DNA from: Pseudoflavonifractor sp050943825
Lineage (GTDB): Bacteria; Bacillota; Clostridia; Oscillospirales; Oscillospiraceae
Assembly: GCF_050943825.1 (NCBI RefSeq)
Contig: NZ_JBMNPX010000030.1
Coordinates: forward strand, 1 to 18,302
Length of the DNA: 18,302 nucleotides
Direction: 5' to 3'
The notes under the pieces were generated by a model. It saw nothing but the letters and a program-made list of their open reading frames with translations, did no database searches and was not told where the DNA came from. The position numbers were made by a program, and so were the translations under genes. Shown in pieces: positions 1 through 5,257 of this stretch. Each line of letters begins with the position of its first letter. Position 1 is the first letter of the stretch.

Positions 1-114
1 CAACCAAGCTTTTGCTTGTTAAGAGAACTTCTTGTCCTCTTCTGGTGCTTCGTGTTTCTTCACGTTGTTTAATTTACAAGGTGCACGCCCTACCTCAGCG
101 GCAGGAACTCGTTC
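1..114 (-). other. 5' leader of a probable rRNA operon (rest lies outside the window)
   Basis: This stretch follows the last of three consensus promoters and is transcribed towards position 1 and out of the window. On the minus strand, positions 85-71 read TGCACCTTGTAAATT and are followed by AAACAACGTG. This resembles the boxA-like 'CTTTGAAAACTAAAC' leader of Firmicutes rrn operons. No 16S or 23S sequence is visible, so the rRNA assignment rests on promoter architecture and leader resemblance. Another highly expressed stable-RNA operon is possible. Confidence 0.5.
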
Positions 115-143
115 ATTATATCATACCATTTTGTTGCTGTCAA
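115..143 (-). promoter_or_regulatory. Consensus sigma-A promoter, proximal of three
   Basis: On the minus strand, TTGACA (143-138) is separated by exactly 17 bp from TATAAT (120-115), so both hexamers are perfect. Upstream (about 148-178) are A-tracts spaced roughly one helical turn apart, typical of an UP element. A perfect promoter with an UP element is characteristic of rRNA operons. Confidence 0.88.
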
Positions 144-240
144 GTACTTTTTTCAAACTTTTTTCGGAGCTTTTCAGCTCCAAAAGTTCAAATCCAGGAC
201 TCTCATCCAGCCGCTCGCCGCTCTCGCAGCGAACTTTTAT

Positions 241-269
241 ATGATATCATGTCCGGCTCGCTTTGTCAA
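241..269 (-). promoter_or_regulatory. Sigma-A promoter, middle of three
   Basis: On the minus strand, TTGACA (269-264) and TATCAT (246-241) are separated by 17 bp. A-rich blocks lie just upstream (about 275-293). The -10 is 126 bp from that of the proximal promoter and points the same way. Confidence 0.78.
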
Positions 270-362
270 GAGGTCTTTTCATTTTCTTTTTTCGGGCCGT
301 CAGGCTGATTTCAAGAAAACTTTTTGGCCTCTTCAAGGGGTGTTCCCCGCGAGCGCTTAGAT

Positions 363-391
363 AATATACCAGATAAAATCCGGGTTGTCAA
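363..391 (-). promoter_or_regulatory. Sigma-A promoter, distal of three
   Basis: On the minus strand, TTGACA (391-386) and TATATT (368-363) are separated by 17 bp. A long run of A-tracts (about 395-424) sits upstream as a likely UP element. It is 122 bp from the middle promoter, which completes a regular tandem array. Confidence 0.78.
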
Positions 392-489
392 CAGTTTTTT
401 TCCTTTTTCTTTTCACTTTTTTCAATCCTCTGTTTCCCAACAATATCTGCCCACTGGGCAAGTGTTTGCACACCATATCTAGGTGTTTT

Positions 490-1578
490 TTACACGCTCT
501 TTCCCCGTATTTTACCAACTATCAGAAGAACAAGGGGGAACCCAAATCCAACCGCCAGATTACCGGCGGTGAGAATCCCGTCGGCAAAGCGCTCCACGGC
601 AAAGGCGTCCTGAAAAAGGAATACACTGCCCGCCAGCACCACTGCCGCCACAGGCACTGCGGCGGACTGGGCCCGCTTCAGTCCAAAGAGCACCTTGCAC
701 ACGGCGCAGGCGGAGAGCACCAGCATGCCAATCAGCATCAGGTCGGAGAGCACCCACAGGGCCATGACCACAGACTCCACCCTCTGGAATGCCCCCTGTA
801 CGCCTATCCCCTTGACCATGACAAAGAAGGGCTGCTCCACCCGGGAGATAAGGTCAGGACCCAAACAGCCCAGGGCTACCAGCAGCAGCACGGACAGCAG
901 CAGACACAGCCACACCGTCCACCGGAAGGCTCTGGAGCGGTCCTTGTCCTGCCGTTTCAGGCGGCCCGCCAGAAAGGCTCCCGGGACGGCATACCCCAGC
1001 AGGGACAGCACAGGCACCACGGCGGCGCCTGCGGCAGGCAGGTCCTCTATCCAGATGGGGAACAGATTCTCCGGCTCCATCTGAAAGGCAGCCAGCAGCA
1101 GCACAATGCCCAGAGTGACGGCCAGGATGGCGTGGAACACCTCCCCTGCCCGGCCGAAGGCCGCCAGCTTGCCCCTGGCCATCCAGAGGGCCACCGCCAG
1201 CAATACTATAATATAAAAGATAACCGGCCGGTTGCGGTAGCCGGTGATGAGAAAGCGCTGTCCGCACATGCGCACGGTGACGCTGAGCTGGAGCAGTCCC
1301 CACAGCAGGCACAGGGCCAGAGCCAGCTTCCCCCCGATTTTTCCAAGCAGCAAAGGACAGGCCTCGGCCAGACCGGTACCGGGCGGCAGGGGTGAGAGCA
1401 GCTGAAACAGCACCCAGCACAGGGCCAGGGCAATGGGCAGGGCCAGCAGGGGTGAGAGCCACCCGGCCTCCCCTGCCGCCTGGGCGACGCCGCCGGGCAG
1501 CACCCGGATGGCCGGGGACAGCAGGGCGGCAAAGACAACGGAGAGCAGCTGGCGCATGGTAATGGGCGTCTCAGACAA
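490..1578 (-). CDS. gerAB: Spore germination receptor permease subunit, GerAB family
   Basis: The integral-membrane B subunit of a GerA-type nutrient germinant receptor. It belongs to the amino acid/polyamine/organocation transporter superfamily and in Bacillus takes part in germinant binding in the spore inner membrane. The protein has 362 residues, normal for the family, with about ten hydrophobic segments and no soluble domain. The start is an unusual TTG at 1578, chosen because AGGTGA lies six bases upstream; the next candidate is the ATG at residue 8. It begins 11 bp after the gerAC stop and is the last gene of the operon. No convincing terminator follows: the short hairpin at 448-460 has no U-run, and the tandem promoters begin less than 100 bp downstream. 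The family is clear, but the germinant cannot be predicted. Gene letters follow the Bacillus gerA nomenclature. Confidence 0.9.
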   Translation of the reverse strand: MSETPITMRQLLSVVFAALLSPAIRVLPGGVAQAAGEAGWLSPLLALPIALALCWVLFQLLSPLPPGTGLAEACPLLLGKIGGKLALALCLLWGLLQLSVTVRMCGQRFLITGYRNRPVIFYIIVLLAVALWMARGKLAAFGRAGEVFHAILAVTLGIVLLLAAFQMEPENLFPIWIEDLPAAGAAVVPVLSLLGYAVPGAFLAGRLKRQDKDRSRAFRWTVWLCLLLSVLLLVALGCLGPDLISRVEQPFFVMVKGIGVQGAFQRVESVVMALWVLSDLMLIGMLVLSACAVCKVLFGLKRAQSAAVPVAAVVLAGSVFLFQDAFAVERFADGILTAGNLAVGFGFPLVLLIVGKIRGKSV

Positions 1579-1589
1579 TGTGCTTCACC

Positions 1590-2708
1590 TCATTTGACAT
1601 CGTAGCCCCGCCGGATGCTGGCGGTGACCTCCACCCTTATGGGCAGGGTGGAAAAGGCCTCCCCCCACTGGTCCTGGAGGGCGGCCCAGCGCCAGGGGGC
1701 GGACATGCCCGCCTTGCGGCACAGGTCCAGGCAGTCGGCGTCCAGGGTCTGAAAGAGCGTGAGGGCGGCCGCAATCCGCTCCCGCTCGGTCTGGGCCAGG
1801 GCCGCCTCCAGGGCCTTCTGCTCCTCCGGGCTGTGCTCCAGGTCCAGATTCTCCGGCCCCTGGGCCACGCTGGCGTCCACGGCGCACTTCACCGTCAGTC
1901 CGGTGAGGGTTCCCCTTTCAAAGACAGGGCTGATTCTGGTCTGCGCCCCTACCACCCGCAGGGCCGCCGTGCCCCCCTCTGCGGGGCACTCCACCACGTC
2001 CGCCTCCACCCGCCCCAGCAGCAGGTTGACCCCCAGGGCCGCGTCCCCGTCGGCAAAGCCGATGAGGGCGCCGTCCTTCAGCAGGGCATAGCCGTCGGCG
2101 GCCAGGTCATAGTCCCCCTCCTCCCCTGTCAGAGTGAGGGCCGGGGCAAAGGTGGCCCCGCACCGTGCCGTGTCGGCGAGCAGCTCCCGCACCGTGCGGG
2201 GCATGGAGGCGGCCATCAGCCCGGCGTCCTCCGCCATGGCCTCCAGCCGATCGGATGCGGAGATCCCGGACTGCGACAGGGCAGCAATGGCGTCGGAGGC
2301 CTTTCCGCCCCGCACCACGTAGAACTTGGTATCCAGCCGCATCTCAATGTCCCGCTCCACATAGCCCAGGGCTTCCTCCAGTCCGGCGGCGGCCAGCTCC
2401 TCCCCGGAGAGCAGCTCTCCCACGTGTCCGTAAAAGAGATAGGCGCTGCCCCGGGACTGCATGGCCAGGCAGGCGGCGCTGACCGTGCCCGCGGTATGGG
2501 AGTACACCAGGGCGGGCTGCTCCCCGCCGCTCTGCTCGGCGGAGGCGGCGGTGACCATGACCCCCTCCTCCGCTTCATCCACGCCCAGGGTGCGGATAAG
2601 GGCCATGTTCTCCAGCTCCCGCCCCTCGGGCAGAGCGCTCTGGACGCCGCAGCCGGCCAAAGGAAGGCACAGTACGGCCAGGAGCATTGCAGCAAAAGCC
2701 CGTTTCAC
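1590..2708 (-). CDS. gerAC: Spore germination receptor lipoprotein, GerAC family
   Basis: The lipoprotein C subunit of the germinant receptor, anchored to the outer face of the spore inner membrane. I chose the GTG at 2708: AGGAGG lies nine bases upstream, and the start gives a proper lipoprotein signal peptide with lipobox LAGC and lipidated Cys20. The open frame extends further upstream, but that part lies inside gerAA and has no signal peptide. The protein is 372 residues, as usual for the family, with the typical hydrophilic mixed alpha/beta body and an acidic, Ala/Glu-rich C-terminal region. The GTG overlaps the gerAA stop by four bases (GTGA), which implies translational coupling. The gene sits between gerAA and gerAB, so the order is A-C-B rather than the A-B-C of B. 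subtilis gerA. Confidence 0.9.
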   Translation of the reverse strand: MKRAFAAMLLAVLCLPLAGCGVQSALPEGRELENMALIRTLGVDEAEEGVMVTAASAEQSGGEQPALVYSHTAGTVSAACLAMQSRGSAYLFYGHVGELLSGEELAAAGLEEALGYVERDIEMRLDTKFYVVRGGKASDAIAALSQSGISASDRLEAMAEDAGLMAASMPRTVRELLADTARCGATFAPALTLTGEEGDYDLAADGYALLKDGALIGFADGDAALGVNLLLGRVEADVVECPAEGGTAALRVVGAQTRISPVFERGTLTGLTVKCAVDASVAQGPENLDLEHSPEEQKALEAALAQTERERIAAALTLFQTLDADCLDLCRKAGMSAPWRWAALQDQWGEAFSTLPIRVEVTASIRRGYDVK

Positions 2709-4216
2709 GCCTGATTCCTCCTGTTTTTGGTGTGGAGCCCGGCCTGACGCAGCTTGACCCAGGGCAGGGGCAGGCGGAGCGCGCCGTCCAGCCCGGACTG
2801 GCCCCCGGCGGAGAAGGGGGTGAGATAGGCCACGCCAAAGCTCTCCAGCCGGGCAAGCCGCAGGATGAGCACCGCCGCGCCCACCACCACGCCGAACAGC
2901 CCCGCCCAGCCCGCCAGCACCGCCAGCAGGAAGCGCCACAGCCGCAGGGCGGCGGCGAACTCCTGGCTGGGCATGGTGTACCCGGCGATACCGGCGGCGG
3001 CCACCACGATGAGCACCGCCGGGGAGACGATTTTGGCCTCCACGGCGGCGGTGCCCACCACCAGGCCGCCGATGATGGAGACCGTCTGACCGATGGAGGG
3101 GGGCAGCCTCAGCCCGGCCTCCTGGAGAATTTCAAAGGCCGCCAGCATGAGGAGCACCTCAAACACGGTGGTAAAGGGCACGTCCCGCTTGGCGGCGATG
3201 ATGGACAGGGCCAGCCGGGTGGGGATCATCTCCTGATGGAAGTTGACCATGGCGATATACACGGCGGGCAGCAGCAGGGTCCCGAAGATGCACAGGCACC
3301 GCAGCAGGGTGAGTACGCTGGCAATCATCCAGTTGTTGGACTTGTCCTGGGGGGCCCGGATAAACTCTCCCGCCGTGCCGGGGCAGAGGTAGCCCAGGGG
3401 CAGGCCCTCCGCCAGGATGCCCACCCGCCCCTGGGCCAGTCCGGCGCAGAAGCGGTCGGGCCGTTCGGTGTAGAGCACCAGGGGGAAGGCGGTGGAGGCG
3501 GCGTCCACAAGATACTCCTCCAGATTGCCGGTGGAGAGCAGGGCGTCGATGTCGATGGCAGCCACCCGCTCCTCTACCCGCCGCACCAGGTCCGGGTCGG
3601 CAATGTTGTCCAGCCACAGGATGTCCACCGGGGTGAGGGACTGCCGCCCCACGATTTTCTCCTTGATTTTCAGCTCCGGGGCCCGGAGATGGCGGCGCAC
3701 CAGGCTGGTGTTGCTGCGCAGATTCTCCACAAAAGAGTCCCGGGCGCCCTTGATGGAGGGCTCGTTGTCCGGGGCGCTGACGCCGCGCTTGTCCTCGGTG
3801 GCCATATAGAAGGAGAGGACGGCGGGGGCGCCGGGGAAAAAGAGGATGAGGTTGCCGTTGATGATGTCCAGCGCGGCCTGGTCGGCGGTGGTGCGCTGCT
3901 CCACCATTAAATTGTAGAGGGCTCCGCCGGCCATCTTCCGCCAGGCCTCCTCCGGCGGGGCGTCCCGCAGAGTGCTGTCCTGGGCCAGGGGGCGGAGAAT
4001 GTACTCGCTGGCCCGCTCCAGCTTCACCATGCCCCCGATGTAGCACATGGTCACGTGCTTTTCCGGGTCCCCGGCCAGGTCGGCCTCCCGGACGGCAAAG
4101 TCCACGCAGTCGGCAAACACCCGTCGCAGGGTGTCCACGGTCAGGGGGCCGTCCACCCGGGGCTCCTGCCTGGGATGGGGCGGAATTCCGTCTGTCTGGG
4201 GTCCGAACAGCTTCAT
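2705..4216 (-). CDS. gerAA: Spore germination receptor A subunit, GerAA family
   Basis: The A subunit of the GerA-type germinant receptor: an N-terminal cytoplasmic domain (about residues 1-285) followed by several membrane segments. The hallmark membrane-domain motifs are present: NFHQEMIPT near residue 327, then an AAFEILQEAGLRLP block and GQTVSIIGGLVVG. The length of 503 residues is normal. The start is the ATG at 4216, preceded by a strong GGAGG eight to nine bases upstream; the in-frame extension to 4312 runs through the promoter and was rejected. It is the first gene of gerAA-gerAC-gerAB, behind a sigma-G-like promoter. The receptor is expected to be made in the forespore and placed in the spore inner membrane, where nutrients trigger ion and dipicolinate release. 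Confidence 0.93.
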   Translation of the reverse strand: MKLFGPQTDGIPPHPRQEPRVDGPLTVDTLRRVFADCVDFAVREADLAGDPEKHVTMCYIGGMVKLERASEYILRPLAQDSTLRDAPPEEAWRKMAGGALYNLMVEQRTTADQAALDIINGNLILFFPGAPAVLSFYMATEDKRGVSAPDNEPSIKGARDSFVENLRSNTSLVRRHLRAPELKIKEKIVGRQSLTPVDILWLDNIADPDLVRRVEERVAAIDIDALLSTGNLEEYLVDAASTAFPLVLYTERPDRFCAGLAQGRVGILAEGLPLGYLCPGTAGEFIRAPQDKSNNWMIASVLTLLRCLCIFGTLLLPAVYIAMVNFHQEMIPTRLALSIIAAKRDVPFTTVFEVLLMLAAFEILQEAGLRLPPSIGQTVSIIGGLVVGTAAVEAKIVSPAVLIVVAAAGIAGYTMPSQEFAAALRLWRFLLAVLAGWAGLFGVVVGAAVLILRLARLESFGVAYLTPFSAGGQSGLDGALRLPLPWVKLRQAGLHTKNRRNQA

Positions 4217-4246
4217 GGGTGGATTCCTCCTCTCCTGTCTCCCGTT

Positions 4247-4275
4247 CAGTATGTCCCCGGCGGCGGCGGATATGC
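4247..4275 (-). promoter_or_regulatory. Sigma-G (forespore) type promoter of the gerA operon
   Basis: On the minus strand, GCATA (4275-4271) is separated by 17 bp from CATACTG (4253-4247). This fits the Bacillus sigma-G consensus GHATR-N17/18-CATWMTA with one mismatch, the last base. Transcription would start near 4240, just ahead of the gerAA ribosome site. Bacillus gerA operons are sigma-G dependent, so the match makes sense. Sigma-F recognises overlapping sequences and cannot be excluded. Confidence 0.6.
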
Positions 4276-4294
4276 GCTGTCCGTGTTCTTTTTG

Positions 4295-4323
4295 TTGCCT
4301 TTTTGGAAACACGTGGTTATAAT
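4295..4323 (+). promoter_or_regulatory. Sigma-A promoter for the CofE-like gene
   Basis: TTGCCT (4295-4300) and a perfect TATAAT (4318-4323) are separated by 17 bp. The -10 lies inside the left arm of a perfect 13-bp inverted repeat (4315-4327 / 4335-4347), so a dyad covers the -10 and the start site. Transcription would begin near 4330, giving a leader of about 170 nt before the start codon at 4500. Confidence 0.55.
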
Positions 4324-4455
4324 AGCCCCAGAGCGGCTATTATAACCGCCCATCGTCCCTCATGCGGGACGATGGGACTCATTCGCCCACCGCCTCGCCC
4401 CTGGGGCAACCGGCGGTGACGGCGAAGATGCCCTGGAGTCTCAATCCAGGGCATC
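4315..4455 (+). promoter_or_regulatory. Four consecutive stem-loops: promoter dyad plus structured 5' leader
   Basis: Four strong inverted repeats follow one another with almost no gap. The first is 13 bp, perfect: 4315-4327 with 4335-4347, 7-nt loop. The second is 11 bp, perfect: 4349-4359 with 4366-4376, loop TCATGC. The third is 6+7 bp with a two-base AC bulge: 4382-4394 with 4412-4426, possibly with an inner GCCC/GGGC pairing. The fourth is 11 bp, perfect: 4427-4437 with 4445-4455, 7-nt loop. The first covers the -10 element; the other three would lie in the mRNA leader. GACTC (4376-4380) is complementary to GAGTC (4436-4440) at the loop of the fourth hairpin, a possible pseudoknot. There is no U-run, so these are not intrinsic terminators. 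The T-box signature is absent. I do not recognise a known RNA family. A repeated palindromic element is an alternative. Confidence 0.6.
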
Positions 4456-4499
4456 TTGGGGAAATCAAAATTGATATACAAAATGAGAGGCTTTTTACT

Positions 4500-5201
4500 A
4501 TGGAATTTAAAGCGAACGAGGGCAAGAGCGTCACCATCCGGGCCATGGGCAAGACCTGGGCCCGCCACGCCATCCAGACCCATTTTGTCCAGGTGGGCGA
4601 GAGCTATCTGGATCTGATTGAGAAGTATGTGCTGCCCGTCTATCAGCCCGGGGACATCCTGTCCTCCAGCGAAAAGGTCATCGCCATGTGCCAGAAGCGG
4701 GTGGTCACCGAGGACGAGGTGAAGCCCGGCTTCTGGGCCAAGGTCCTCAGCCGCTTTGTGCACCAGACCTCTGCCGGCCCCGGCATGGGCCTGCCCGTGA
4801 AGATGCAGTTCGCCATCAACGTCTGCGGCCTGCCCAAGGTACTCTGGGCCGCCTTCCGCGCCGCCATCGACAAGCTGCGGGGCGTTCACGGCACTTTCTA
4901 CAACATCCTGGGCACCGAGGTCTCCGGCCTGGACGGCTTCTACGGCCACGACATCCCCGAGTATGAGCACATGGGCGTCCGGGTGCCTGAGAATCCCGAC
5001 GGCGTGTGCGACGAGGTCTTTGAAAAGACCGGCGTGGTGATGATGATTGTGGACGCCAACGACCTGAACGTGGAGCTGCTGGGCCGCTCCTCCCAGCTCA
5101 AGCAGTCCGACAAGGACCTGCTGGACCTGATCCGGGACAACCCCGCCGGTCAGGACCGCCAGCTTACCCCCTTCATCCTCATCCGGGAAGTGAAGGAGTA
5201 A
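4500..5201 (+). CDS. CofE-like protein (coenzyme F420-0:L-glutamate ligase family)
   Basis: A 233-residue protein related to CofE, the GTP-dependent ligase that adds gamma-linked glutamate to F420-0. The N-terminal half carries the family pattern: a PGDILSSSEKVIAMCQ stretch (about residues 50-65) corresponding to the 'GD-ivvSEKvva' motif, followed by a Gly/Pro-rich MGLPVK segment. The C-terminal half has a conserved VMMIVDANDLN stretch. The start is the ATG at 4500, with GAGAGG nine bases upstream; the frame remains open back to 4362, but that extension runs through the hairpins. It is monocistronic, the only plus-strand gene here, divergent from gerAA and closed by a terminator. Gut Clostridia are not expected to make F420 and no other F420 gene is in the window. 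The true substrate is therefore unknown and the database-style name may mislead. Confidence 0.75.
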   Translation: MEFKANEGKSVTIRAMGKTWARHAIQTHFVQVGESYLDLIEKYVLPVYQPGDILSSSEKVIAMCQKRVVTEDEVKPGFWAKVLSRFVHQTSAGPGMGLPVKMQFAINVCGLPKVLWAAFRAAIDKLRGVHGTFYNILGTEVSGLDGFYGHDIPEYEHMGVRVPENPDGVCDEVFEKTGVVMMIVDANDLNVELLGRSSQLKQSDKDLLDLIRDNPAGQDRQLTPFILIREVKE

Positions 5202-5211
5202 TTCCAGATGC

Positions 5212-5249
5212 AAAACGAGCCCGTGGCAGCTGCCGCGGGCTCGTTTTTT
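5212..5249 (+). terminator. Intrinsic terminator after the CofE-like gene, possibly bidirectional
   Basis: An inverted repeat pairs AAAACGAGCCCG (5212-5223) with CGGGCTCGTTTT (5236-5247); the stem is GC-rich. It is followed by six T residues (5244-5249). On the minus strand the hairpin is followed by four T residues, so it may also end the convergent Ca2+ ATPase transcript, whose stop codon is at 5258. Confidence 0.85.
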
Positions 5250-5257
5250 ATCCTTTC

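Noticed and set aside
448..460. Terminator after gerAB
   Set aside because: The TGCCCA/TGGGCA stem is only 6 bp with a 1-base loop and no T-run follows on the minus strand.
1578..2714. 378-residue plus-strand open frame opposite gerAC
   Set aside because: Antisense shadow with Gly/Gln/His-rich translation; gerAC is supported by lipobox, ribosome site and operon context.
4349..4455. T-box riboswitch, suggested by the GTCCC-loop-GGGAC stem
   Set aside because: No GGUGGNACCGCG T-box sequence, no terminator U-run, and the downstream gene is not an aminoacyl-tRNA synthetase or amino acid gene.
4472..4480. Extended -10 promoter TGATATACA just before the CofE-like gene
   Set aside because: Transcription would start inside the ribosome binding site (4485-4490), so it could not give a translatable leader.
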